A stretch of 64,000 nt of DNA from Thermodesulfobium narugense DSM 14796 (GTDB lineage: Bacteria; Thermodesulfobiota; Thermodesulfobiia; Thermodesulfobiales; Thermodesulfobiaceae), in contig NC_015499.1 of assembly GCF_000212395.1 (NCBI RefSeq), positions 399,501-463,500 on the forward strand, read 5' to 3'. Both the position numbers and the translations under genes were made by a program. Shown here one piece after another: positions 41,573 to 49,866 of this stretch. Every line of letters starts with the position of its first letter. Within the stretch, counting starts at the first letter, position 1. The notes below the pieces were generated by a model. The model made no database searches. It had not been told where the DNA came from and saw only the letters and a list, made by a program, of their open reading frames with translations.

Positions 41573-43140
41573 TTGAAAGTTTGATCTTTCAGATCGAAAA
41601 CTTCTTCTTCTTTTTCTATTGGGTGATTGATCAAAACGTCCAGCGCCCTTAATGCACATCCGCTATGAATTGGATTTTTATCTGCTGATCCCATTAGTTT
41701 TCTGGCATACTCTTCAAGAAAGTATTCGTATTTTATTTCTTCCGGGAAGTTTCTTAAGAGCTCCATCATGCTCATGAAGATGTACGGTCCAGGTGCTGAA
41801 AGGGGCATATCGAGCAAATATTCTATTTGATCGTATAAGCCGCTTTCACTTTCTACTTCAAAGAAACCACCTTTACCTCTATTCCAGAACCTATTTAGAG
41901 CGATATCTATTACCTTTTTGGATGATTCAAGATATCTTTCTTCTTTCGTTATCTCAAATAGCCTTAATAAGCTGTAACCAAAATATGCGTAATCGGATAG
42001 TATGCCAGGTTTGGTCTTTGACCTCATTAGATGAGCGTTTTGCAGCCTGTTGTCAAGAAGCATGTTAGCAGTTTTTACAGCGCTTTCTAAGAAATATTTG
42101 TCTGATGTGGCAAGATAACTTTCACAAAAGGCTTCTATTACAAGGGAGTTTACGTCAGTATAAATTGATCTGTCTACGAATTTTTTGCCCTTTATTTTAG
42201 CGTTGGACGTGTAAAATCCGCCCTCTTCAGATTCGTTTGCAGAGAAATATTTTTTGAATTGATTTATCGTGTCCTTTAAATCAGAAACTACAAAAGTTCT
42301 AAAAGCTCTAGAATAAAGTCGTAGTAGTTCTGCGTTGTCTGCGGTAGTCTTCTCTTCTCTTACGCACTGCCATGCCTCATCTGCAGAACATCTATAGAAT
42401 CCGCCTTCTTCTTTGTCGTGAATTTTGCCCTTTGCCATGCTTCTTAAAACGAGCAAAACAGCTTTTTTAATCTCTTCCTTTGTATCTGTTTCTTTTTCAT
42501 TGACGTATTGATTAACCATTACCTCAAAAAGGGATGGAAAATAGAACTTCTGATCAAGAGCCAAGCTGCCAGAGACATCATCCCAGTTTTCAAGGACTTC
42601 CATTACAGAGAAGTGTATTATGTTGTTGTCAATGCCCATCGGCTCCGTGTGAAAGTGCTTTTGGATTAATTCTTCGTTGTTTTTAGAGAGCTCCTCAATC
42701 TTTTCTCTTGCTTCCTTGAACATCCCCAACACTCTTTCAAGGATATCTTTGAATCCTATTTCTTCGTTTGTTTTTCTGTATACAAAACCGTAGAATGCTC
42801 TTGCATCAGGAGTAAGGAATGCAATCAATGGCCATCCAGAGTCTTTCATGATTACCGATATGCTTTCTTGATATCGCCTGTCAACCTCAGGGTGTTCGTC
42901 CCGATCTAAAAGTACAGAAACGAAGTTCTTGTTCAAAAAGTCAGCTATTTGTGGATCCGAAAATACTTCATCGGTTATTTCATGACACTCCTGGCACCAC
43001 AGAGAACATGAAACCAGAAAAATTGGTTTATCCTCACTTTTCGCCCTGTTTAGAGACTCTTTTGACCACGGATACCAGTCGATAGGATCGTCTTTATGTA
43101 ATTTCAAGAATTCGCTATCTGTATTGCTGAGTTTGTTCAT
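41569..43140 (-). CDS. Thioredoxin-fold DUF255/YyaL-like protein
   Basis: This 523-residue protein has an N-terminal thioredoxin-like domain (about residues 1-140) with PIDWYPWSKESLNRAK, LVSCSLWCQECHEITDEVF and DRDEHPEVDRRY. A helical alpha/alpha-barrel glycosidase-like region follows. This is the YyaL/SPATA20 family, whose role is unclear. The usual motif is GYSTCHWCHVM; here it is CSLWCQECHE, so a CxxC remains. It is about 130 residues shorter than typical members, mostly in the helical part. The start at 43140 has GGAGG upstream. Context offers no function. Confidence 0.8.
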   Translation of the reverse strand: MNKLSNTDSEFLKLHKDDPIDWYPWSKESLNRAKSEDKPIFLVSCSLWCQECHEITDEVFSDPQIADFLNKNFVSVLLDRDEHPEVDRRYQESISVIMKDSGWPLIAFLTPDARAFYGFVYRKTNEEIGFKDILERVLGMFKEAREKIEELSKNNEELIQKHFHTEPMGIDNNIIHFSVMEVLENWDDVSGSLALDQKFYFPSLFEVMVNQYVNEKETDTKEEIKKAVLLVLRSMAKGKIHDKEEGGFYRCSADEAWQCVREEKTTADNAELLRLYSRAFRTFVVSDLKDTINQFKKYFSANESEEGGFYTSNAKIKGKKFVDRSIYTDVNSLVIEAFCESYLATSDKYFLESAVKTANMLLDNRLQNAHLMRSKTKPGILSDYAYFGYSLLRLFEITKEERYLESSKKVIDIALNRFWNRGKGGFFEVESESGLYDQIEYLLDMPLSAPGPYIFMSMMELLRNFPEEIKYEYFLEEYARKLMGSADKNPIHSGCALRALDVLINHPIEKEEEVFDLKDQTFN

Positions 43141-43268
43141 TAAATTAGACCTCCAATTGTATGGAAAAAAGTTTTTAACAAGATTACATTATACATTATT
43201 AGCAAACTTTTTTATTACGTTGGACAAATAAAGTCAAAATTATGTCAAAAGACAGTTTAATGTAAATT

Positions 43269-43562
43269 TTATCTTGTTTTTTCTATGTACTTCATAATGT
43301 TTTGGAGTTCTACGATCTTTTCGTCTACGTCTTTACTATTTACTGCATTTCTCACACATCTGTCAATGTGTTTGTTTAAGACAGATGTGTTAGCTTTCTT
43401 TAGTATAGCTATAATTGCCAGAATCTGGTTTGATATATCTATGCAATATCTTTCATCTTCAATCATATTTATTACGCCGTCAATGTGTCCTCTGGCAGTT
43501 TTTAATAATTTTAGAGCATCTTTATGAAAGGGTTCTTTTTTGTTAGTATTCGACTTTTTCAA
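43269..43562 (-). CDS. csoR: CsoR-family copper-sensing repressor
   Basis: This 97-residue all-helical DUF156 repressor has Cys40 (ERYCIDI), His65 and Cys69 (KHIDRCV), the Cys-His-Cys set that binds Cu(I) in CsoR. It sits at the end of the copper operon and overlaps copZ by 20 bases. Apo-CsoR binds a GC-rich palindrome and copper releases it. A matching palindrome stands in front of copA (46494-46512), so the operon is probably autoregulated. Confidence 0.92.
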   Translation of the reverse strand: MKKSNTNKKEPFHKDALKLLKTARGHIDGVINMIEDERYCIDISNQILAIIAILKKANTSVLNKHIDRCVRNAVNSKDVDEKIVELQNIMKYIEKTR

Positions 43563-43758
43563 CCTTATATGCCGTGTCCTCTAAAGATTTTTCCAGCACT
43601 TCTTTGCTAATGTTCTTGCTACTTTTAACGTTGACAATTCCTGTTGTCAAATCTACTTCAACCTTTTCGACGCCATCTATTTGAGAAAATAGTCTTTCAA
43701 CTGTCATTTTGCAATGCATACAAGTCATTCCTGAAACGTAAACCTTCATTTTTTTCAC
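43543..43758 (-). CDS. copZ: Copper chaperone CopZ (HMA domain)
   Basis: This 71-residue single heavy-metal-associated domain carries GMTCMHC (Cys13, Cys16) near the start and the family's VDLTTGIVNVKSS strand. It hands Cu(I) to the P-type ATPase in the cytoplasm. It lies between glutaredoxin and csoR, one base after the former. Confidence 0.93.
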   Translation of the reverse strand: MKKMKVYVSGMTCMHCKMTVERLFSQIDGVEKVEVDLTTGIVNVKSSKNISKEVLEKSLEDTAYKVEKVEY

Positions 43759-43759
43759 C

Positions 43760-44005
43760 TCAAGACTTTTTAAATATTTTTTCTAAGTTAGGTTTTTGGT
43801 CTTTGAAAGTTCCGTAAAAAAATTTATCATCTATAACGGTAATTGGAGCAATTCTAACGCCAAACTTTTTGTAGGCTTCATCGGCATTTGAATTAGCTGT
43901 AATGTCGATCTCAGTATATTGTATATTATTTTTTTTAAGCCAGTTTTTAACGGCTGCACAGTCTGGACATCCAGGCGATGTGTAGATAATAACTTTATCT
44001 GTCAT
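43760..44005 (-). CDS. Glutaredoxin-like protein
   Basis: This 81-residue thioredoxin fold has the active site SPGCPDCAAVKNWL and a cis-proline in APITVIDD. It resembles the YruB/NrdH-like small glutaredoxins. In the copper operon it may keep CopZ or CopA cysteines reduced or help load copper. The gene is directly followed by copZ. Confidence 0.9.
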   Translation of the reverse strand: MTDKVIIYTSPGCPDCAAVKNWLKKNNIQYTEIDITANSNADEAYKKFGVRIAPITVIDDKFFYGTFKDQKPNLEKIFKKS

Positions 44006-44035
44006 TTTTTTACTCCTTTAAATTTATTTGTTAAC

Positions 44036-44236
44036 CTACTTATCTAAGACTATGAATTTTCCATACATGCCTTGCTGAGCATGTCCTGGCACCTGACAAA
44101 CATAATAATATGTTCCGGGTGTATTTGCACTAAATTCTGTAGATCCAGTTGCCAAAAGTCTATTTTGTTTGTCTTCATAAGGCAAAGGTCTGATTGCAGA
44201 ATACTGGAAGGCTAAAGATATATTCATCATTACCAT
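44036..44236 (-). pseudogene. Truncated cupredoxin (sulfocyanin-like) remnant
   Basis: The 66 readable residues form the second half of a cupredoxin: PGTYYYVCQVPGHAQQGMYG has the Cys, His and Met copper ligands. The first half, with its signal peptide, is missing, and the reading frame continues upstream into the end of copA without a ribosome site. Where homologues have a His ligand (HSV), this sequence reads YSAIRPLPYEDKQ. With one ligand and the export signal absent, it is unlikely to be a working copper protein. It could be a sequence error in part, so the call is cautious. Confidence 0.6.
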
Positions 44237-44264
44237 ATATGGATATGGAGGTGGAGGACATATT

Positions 44265-46475
44265 TTATATCTTAAAATTTCTAAGCCTAATAGAGTTTGT
44301 GACTACAAAAACAGAACTTGTAGCCATTGCTGCTTCAGCTATCACAGGATGAAGCATTCCAAGCGCAGCAAAGGGAATAGCAATAATGTTGTAGAAAAAA
44401 GCCCAAAATAGATTTTGCTTAATCTTTTTGAACGTTGCTATAGAAAGCTTTATAGATTTAGCTACGTTTGTGAGATCATCCGTCATTAATGTGATATTGC
44501 TCGCTTCTTTGGCTATGTCAGTTCCAGTTCCTATAGATATTCCTACATCGGATTGTTTTAAAGAGGGCGCGTCATTTATTCCGTCTCCAACCATTGCCAC
44601 TACGTATCCCATTTCTTGAAGTCTTTTGATGTGCATTATTTTGTCTTGAGGTAGAAGGTTTGCAAAATATTCGTCAATTTCAACTTGACTTGCAACGTAG
44701 CGTGCAGTTTCTTCGTTGTCACCTGTGAGCATTATTGTTTTAATTCCCATTTTTTTGATTTGGTCAATCGCTTCCTTTGCGTTTGGCTTTATCTTGAAAG
44801 ACAAAGCTATAATTCCAAGCAAACCTCTTTCCTCTTCGTATGCTATTGCCAGAGTCTTTCCTTTAAATTTTGATTTTTCAATATCTTTTATCCCGGTGGC
44901 ATCTTCAATAAATTTTGGACTTCCTACGATGATCTTCTTGTTATCTAAGTAGCCTTCTACTCCTAAGCCCGGAATTACCTTTACGCTTTGAAAGTCTATT
45001 TTTGAAATATTATTGTCTTTTGCAAATTTATTAATTGCAATGCCTATAGGATGTTCGCTATAACTCTCAAGTGAAGCTACAATTTTTATAAATTCTTCTT
45101 TATCTATATTTGATACTATGTCAGTTACGTATAGCTCTTTGTCTGTAATTGTCCCTGTTTTGTCAAAGACTACCACGTCTATATCCTTTGCCCTTTCGAG
45201 TGCCTCACCAGATCTAATTAATATCCCTTTAGATGCTCCAAGACCCAATCCTACCATTAGCGCTGTTGGGGTAGCAAGTCCTAATGCACAGGGGCAGGCT
45301 ATTACAAGAGTTGCGACTGAAGCGTATATGGCAGCTGAAATTGTGTTTAGATTTGGGTTTATCCAGGGCAGAAAATCCTTTGCCCAGAAATTTAATTTGT
45401 GTAAATCTGATGGGAACAAGAACCAGACTATGAAAGTTAAAATTGCAATAATTATTATAGAGGGAACGAAAATTGAGATAACTCTGTCAGCAAATGCCTG
45501 TACGGGAACTTTGGTGCTCTGGGCGTCTTCTACTAATTTTGAAATTTTTGACAAAACAGTATTTTCTCCAATCTGGGTAACTTTGATTTTTATTGTGCCA
45601 AGTTGGTTTATGGTACCTCCAATTACTGTATCGTTGATTGATTTTGGAACTGGAAGGCTTTCTCCAGTGATCATTGACTCGTCTACTGATGTGGTACCTT
45701 CAATTATTACCGAATCTGTAGGAATTTGCTCAGATGGTTTTACCAAAAGAATATCTGAGACTTTCACAAAATCTATGTCTATTATTTCTATAGAACCGTC
45801 TTCTTTTACTAGGTTAGCTTTCTTTGGGCTAAGATTGAGGAGTTTTTTTATCTCTTCAGATGCCCTTCCCTTTGCTTTGCTTTCTAAATATTGGCCTATA
45901 AGATAAAAGCCGGTAATCATAGCTCCTACTCCAGAATAGTCGGCTATTTTTTGCCCAAACAAATTTAATATCCCAGTCAAATACGATGAAGTTACTCCGA
46001 AAAATATTAAAACGTCCATATTGGTGTTTTTGTGAATCAATGCCTTTATTGCACTTTTTATAGGGTCTATTCCTATTATGAAGATTACTGGGAAGGATAA
46101 AATTAGATTTATGAGAGTGTGATATTTGAATTCAATGTTGAAAAACATGTGCACAAACATAATAAAGCTTAGAGGGATTGTGATAGCCCAGGCATAAATC
46201 ATCTTTTGCTTAGCTTTTTTTACCTTTTCCAAAAATTCATCTGAGTCGTCTTTTTTACTGCTTTTTTCATATAAAGCTTTATATCCAGCTTTTTCTACAG
46301 CTTCAAAGGCATCCTTTTCGCTAAAATCTTTCGGGTTAAAGGTTATCAAAGCTTTTTCGCTGGCAAGGTTTACTACTGCGTTTTCTACTCCTTTGACCTT
46401 TTTTAGAGCTTTTTCTACGTTCATAGCACACGAGGCGCAACTCATGCCCTCTATTTTCAAGATTAACTTCTCCAT
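44265..46475 (-). CDS. copA: Copper-exporting P1B-type ATPase
   Basis: This 736-residue enzyme has one N-terminal HMA domain (GMSCASC, Cys13 and Cys16), eight membrane helices, TGES in the actuator domain, the CPC metal motif in ACPCALGLATP, the phosphorylation site DKTGT, SEHPIG and GDGINDAPSL. It pumps Cu(I) out of the cytoplasm using ATP. It is the first gene of the minus-strand copper operon, with GGAGG before the ATG and a CsoR operator upstream. Confidence 0.96.
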   Translation of the reverse strand: MEKLILKIEGMSCASCAMNVEKALKKVKGVENAVVNLASEKALITFNPKDFSEKDAFEAVEKAGYKALYEKSSKKDDSDEFLEKVKKAKQKMIYAWAITIPLSFIMFVHMFFNIEFKYHTLINLILSFPVIFIIGIDPIKSAIKALIHKNTNMDVLIFFGVTSSYLTGILNLFGQKIADYSGVGAMITGFYLIGQYLESKAKGRASEEIKKLLNLSPKKANLVKEDGSIEIIDIDFVKVSDILLVKPSEQIPTDSVIIEGTTSVDESMITGESLPVPKSINDTVIGGTINQLGTIKIKVTQIGENTVLSKISKLVEDAQSTKVPVQAFADRVISIFVPSIIIIAILTFIVWFLFPSDLHKLNFWAKDFLPWINPNLNTISAAIYASVATLVIACPCALGLATPTALMVGLGLGASKGILIRSGEALERAKDIDVVVFDKTGTITDKELYVTDIVSNIDKEEFIKIVASLESYSEHPIGIAINKFAKDNNISKIDFQSVKVIPGLGVEGYLDNKKIIVGSPKFIEDATGIKDIEKSKFKGKTLAIAYEEERGLLGIIALSFKIKPNAKEAIDQIKKMGIKTIMLTGDNEETARYVASQVEIDEYFANLLPQDKIMHIKRLQEMGYVVAMVGDGINDAPSLKQSDVGISIGTGTDIAKEASNITLMTDDLTNVAKSIKLSIATFKKIKQNLFWAFFYNIIAIPFAALGMLHPVIAEAAMATSSVFVVTNSIRLRNFKI

Positions 46476-46493
46476 CTGTTTTAAACCTCCTAT

Positions 46494-46512
46494 CCCACCC
46501 CATAGGGGGTGG
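46494..46512. promoter_or_regulatory. csoR operator: CsoR operator in front of copA
   Basis: CCACCCCATAGGGGGTGG is a near-perfect GC-rich palindrome in an AT-rich region and matches the known CsoR operator style. It lies about ten bases downstream of the copA -10 box, covering the probable transcription start. Confidence 0.8.
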
Positions 46513-46523
46513 ATATATTTCCT

Positions 46524-46551
46524 ATTATAATACTGTATTATTCTTTGTCAA
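46524..46551 (-). promoter_or_regulatory. copA operon promoter
   Basis: On the minus strand, TTGACA (46546-46551) and TATAAT (46524-46529) are both consensus and separated by 16 bases, directly upstream of the CsoR operator. Confidence 0.75.
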
Positions 46552-46685
46552 ACTTTTTAAAAATTATCCACAAAAATTTAGGAAGATTGGAATTTAAGAA
46601 AAAAACGAAAATGAGCGTGTTAAAATATGTTTTAAAATAATTTTGGAGGGGATAAAATAGGTTTGCCATTATAGGAAGTGATATT

Positions 46686-47360
46686 ATGTTAGATATAAAG
46701 ATTGAGAAAATAATACGCTCGAAAAGAAAGACAATCGCTCTGCTGATTACAGATGATGCAACATTAATAGTGAAGGCGCCTTTTGGAATAGATGAAAAGA
46801 GAATTTGGGAGGTTATTAGAAAACACTCAAATTGGATTGAGAAAAAAAGAAAGGAGATAGAGTCAAGAGATCCTAAAGCGTCAAAAAAAGAATTTGTGAA
46901 TGGGGAAGGATTTTTGTATCTTGGCAAGTATTACAAGCTGTATATAGTTGATAATCAGGAGGTTCCCCTTAGGTTTGAAAATGCTTTTTATCTTACAAGA
47001 AATTATTTAAATAAGGCAAAAGAGGTTTTTATAGAGTGGTACAAAAGGGAAGCTTTTAAGAAGATATCTGAAAGAGTTGAGTGGTATGCGAGAAAAAGCA
47101 ATTTAAAATATAATAAGATAAATATTACAAACGCACAAAAAAGGTGGGGGTCTTGTTCTTCAAATGGAAACTTAAACTTTTCTTATAGACTTATAATGGC
47201 ACCAATCTCTGTAATAGACTACGTTGTTGTACATGAACTTGTACACTTAGAAGAGAAAAATCATGAAAAGAATTTTTGGGTAAAGGTAAAGACGTTAATG
47301 CCAGATTATAAAAGACATGCTGATTTACTTAAAAGTATTGGTTATTTGTTGAATTTATAA
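46686..47360 (+). CDS. YgjP/DUF45-type zinc metallopeptidase
   Basis: This 224-residue protein of the DUF45 (WLM/SprT-like) group has the zinc motif VVHELVHLEEKNH (HExxH with a downstream His), preceded by QKRWGSCSSNGNLNFSYRL, the family signature. It is cytoplasmic, without signal peptide. Members may be peptidases or UTP pyrophosphatases; the function is unsettled. It has its own start at ATG 46686 and no close operon partners. A single TTATCCACA occurs upstream at 46564-46572. Confidence 0.85.
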   Translation: MLDIKIEKIIRSKRKTIALLITDDATLIVKAPFGIDEKRIWEVIRKHSNWIEKKRKEIESRDPKASKKEFVNGEGFLYLGKYYKLYIVDNQEVPLRFENAFYLTRNYLNKAKEVFIEWYKREAFKKISERVEWYARKSNLKYNKINITNAQKRWGSCSSNGNLNFSYRLIMAPISVIDYVVVHELVHLEEKNHEKNFWVKVKTLMPDYKRHADLLKSIGYLLNL

Positions 47361-47426
47361 ACGATACGGGCGCTTTTTTAAACTGTAAGTTATAATAAAA
47401 TTGTTTAATCATATATGGGAGGTATT

Positions 47427-47648
47427 ATGGCTGAAATAAAGTATGAAATCCTGGAAACATTGGGTACCATTTCTGAAAGCTCGAAGGGATGGAAAAAGGA
47501 TCTAAAGTTGGTCAGATGGAACGATAAAGCTGCTAAGTATGATATTAGAGAGTGGTCGCCTAATTACGATAGAATGAGCAAAGGATTGACTTTTACTAAA
47601 GAAGAGTTAATCTCTTTGAGAGATATTTTAAATACTCTTGAACTTTAG
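47427..47648 (+). CDS. YdbC/PC4-like single-stranded DNA-binding protein
   Basis: This 73-residue protein resembles the bacterial PC4/YdbC family: ETLGTISESSKGWKKDL, LVRWNDKAAKYDIREWSP and LTFTKEELISLRDIL. PC4-fold proteins bind single-stranded DNA as dimers and may act in transcription or repair. The start is ATG 47427 after GGGAGG; ATG 47415 overlaps that site. It is a single gene. Confidence 0.85.
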   Translation: MAEIKYEILETLGTISESSKGWKKDLKLVRWNDKAAKYDIREWSPNYDRMSKGLTFTKEELISLRDILNTLEL

Positions 47649-47750
47649 ATAAGAGTTATATTCTATATGAAAAGTTTTGATTTCTAAATTGGATTTTAAG
47701 ATTTTTCGCTTTTTGTAGCGAATTATTGTTAATTATTTCTTGAGTTAATT

Positions 47751-49148
47751 ATGATCTCTTCAAAGAATATAGTTTTGTTGTGTTGTTTGTGTGTAGCTAG
47801 TTTTATGGTAAGCCTTGATGTTAGTATAGTAAACATCTCTTACCCCTATTTGAGCAGAGTCTTTAATGTTACGATTGAAAATGTATCAAATTTGGCAATA
47901 TTTTATCTTTTGTCGCTTTGCTCAATGCTTATTATTTTTGGTAAGATTTCAGATTCTGTAGGGGCATCAAGGGTATTTTTGACTGGCTCTCTTCTCTTTT
48001 CTTTAACCTCTCTTTTTTGTGCTATTTCAGGAAACTTTTATATCATGTTGATAGGAAGATTTTTGCAGGGGATAGCTTCTAGCATGATTTCTGCAACTAC
48101 AGGGGCCCTGATTTTGCAGCGTTTGCCTAAAGAGTTTATAGGAAGGTCTTTTGCAGCAGTTACTGGGCTTGGTGGGATAGGATTTGCATTTGGTTCTCCA
48201 ATTGGGTCGTTTTTGGTGGAAAAGTTTGGTTGGCACTCTATTTTTTTGATAAACGTGCCAATAGGTATTTTAGTTTTTATTTTTGGGGTTGTTTCTCTAT
48301 CAAAGGCATATGAAACAAGGCTGAAAAGTAAAATTGATTTTTTTGGCTCTCTTTTGATCTTTTCAACAATCTCTTTGTTTATCGTTATATTAAGTCTATG
48401 TAGAGTTATTGCTGAGAAAAACTTGATTCTTTTATTATGGATTCTCTGGTTTCTGCTTTTCTTCTTCTTTTTATACCATGAAAAGAATAACAAAAATGCG
48501 ACTATAGATTTTTCGATATTTAGAAATAAAAACATAATTTTTGCGCTTCTTTCAAGTTTTCTAATTGTTTGCTTGTTTGATGGTTTTAACTTTGTAATAC
48601 CCTTTTTTGCTATTGGCGCAATGGGTTTTAGTCAAGAATTGACAGGCTTTTCAATCGGCGTTGGAAGTACAATAACTATCTTAGCGTCTCCATTGATTGG
48701 ATTTTTGTCCGATAGGTTTGGGCACAGAAATATGTGTATTCTTTCTTCATTGAACGTATTTTTATCGAGCATATTGTTCTTTTTCATTCAAAATTTTGCA
48801 TCTATTTTTTATTTCGTGATTGCTATTGTGCTTGCTGGCGTTGGACTGGTTGGCTTCTTTGTTGCAAGTCCGTCTCTTATTTTAGGACAGGTAAAAAAAA
48901 CAGAGAGTGGTTTTGTCTCCTCCTTCATTCAAGTGGTTCAAAATCTTGGAGCTATAATTGGCATATATATTTTTAGTAATTTTTATGGGAAAATAGATAT
49001 ATATGAATCAAAGAAGCTTTTAGAAAAGGGTTTTCACGATGCGTGTTCTTTTGGGATATTCTTAAGCCTTATTTCAATAATCTTTTCTTTTTTTGCTTTT
49101 GAAAAAGTGAAGAGAGGAGCTTTGAGTGCCGAGCGTAAAGATAAATAA
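47751..49148 (+). CDS. MFS drug/metabolite transporter (DHA2, 14-helix type)
   Basis: This 465-residue transporter has motif D1-like SLDVSIVNISYP in helix 1, FGKISDSVGASRVFLTG as motif A, GRFLQGIASSMISATTGALI as motif B, and motif C-type GSPIGSFL. About 14 helices are predicted. It is a proton-driven exporter of unknown substrate. It overlaps the next gene by 23 bases, which hints at coupled expression with the hydrolase. Confidence 0.9.
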   Translation: MISSKNIVLLCCLCVASFMVSLDVSIVNISYPYLSRVFNVTIENVSNLAIFYLLSLCSMLIIFGKISDSVGASRVFLTGSLLFSLTSLFCAISGNFYIMLIGRFLQGIASSMISATTGALILQRLPKEFIGRSFAAVTGLGGIGFAFGSPIGSFLVEKFGWHSIFLINVPIGILVFIFGVVSLSKAYETRLKSKIDFFGSLLIFSTISLFIVILSLCRVIAEKNLILLLWILWFLLFFFFLYHEKNNKNATIDFSIFRNKNIIFALLSSFLIVCLFDGFNFVIPFFAIGAMGFSQELTGFSIGVGSTITILASPLIGFLSDRFGHRNMCILSSLNVFLSSILFFFIQNFASIFYFVIAIVLAGVGLVGFFVASPSLILGQVKKTESGFVSSFIQVVQNLGAIIGIYIFSNFYGKIDIYESKKLLEKGFHDACSFGIFLSLISIIFSFFAFEKVKRGALSAERKDK

Positions 49149-49866
49149 CCTTGAGACGTACTATGAGATATTTGGAATGGGAAGCGAGTGTCTAATTTTG
49201 CACGGTGGCAGCGAAAATATTGGTACTATGTATCACCTAGCAAATAGGCTCGTTGAAAAAAATTATAAGGTATTTTTGCCAGAAAGAAGGGGACATGGCA
49301 GAAGTGAAGATACAAGTGATGAATTTTCTTATGAGCAATTTGCATCAGACACATATCAGTTTATAAAAACCTTTAAGTTGGATGGATGTTTTGCAGTAGG
49401 ATATAGCGATGGAGCAATAATTCTTTTACTTTTGGCAATAAAATATCCAAAGCTTTTCAAGAAGATTGCTCTTTTGGGAGGACAATATCACTATGATGGT
49501 CTGGAGCCATATTTTATAAAAGCCTTAAAGTCAGATAACGTTTTAAAACTTTTTGAAAAGGAAAGAATCGAGTACGAAAGGATAAATAAATACCGCATAA
49601 GCTTCGAAAAATTTTTAAATAAAATAATCTTGTTGTGGCTTACATCTCCAAAAATTGATTACTCAGATCTTGAAAAGATAACTACTCCCACTTTGATAAT
49701 CAGTGCTGATAGAGACCTCATAAAGCTTGAACACACTATTTCTATGTTCAAAGGGATTAAAAGTTCACATCTTGCAATTATACCCGATGCTAATCATAAC
49801 TTTCCAATTTCCAGGCCTAATTTTACTGCAAATTTGATTTTGAACTTTTTTAACACAAAGCCATGA
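49126..49866 (+). CDS. Alpha/beta hydrolase
   Basis: This 246-residue hydrolase has ILHGGSENIG (oxyanion region), the nucleophile elbow GYSDGA with Ser, a probable acid in SADRDLI and the His in DANHNFP. It resembles small esterase or C-C hydrolase members. The GTG start at 49126 lies within the transporter gene, and the stop overlaps the polymerase start by four bases, so the three genes form one transcript. The substrate is unknown. Confidence 0.88.
   Translation: MPSVKINNLETYYEIFGMGSECLILHGGSENIGTMYHLANRLVEKNYKVFLPERRGHGRSEDTSDEFSYEQFASDTYQFIKTFKLDGCFAVGYSDGAIILLLLAIKYPKLFKKIALLGGQYHYDGLEPYFIKALKSDNVLKLFEKERIEYERINKYRISFEKFLNKIILLWLTSPKIDYSDLEKITTPTLIISADRDLIKLEHTISMFKGIKSSHLAIIPDANHNFPISRPNFTANLILNFFNTKP

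Noticed and set aside
45118-45906. Long open frame on the + strand opposite copA
   Set aside because: It is the antisense shadow of the conserved ATPase; the protein has no recognisable motif and no ribosome site.
46564-46572. Single TTATCCACA near 46.5 kb as a third DnaA array
   Set aside because: Only one site is present with no 11-bp repetition, so it is not counted with the arrays.
48038-48535. 165-codon minus-strand frame opposite the MFS transporter
   Set aside because: Shadow of a hydrophobic gene; Lys-rich low-complexity product without a ribosome site.
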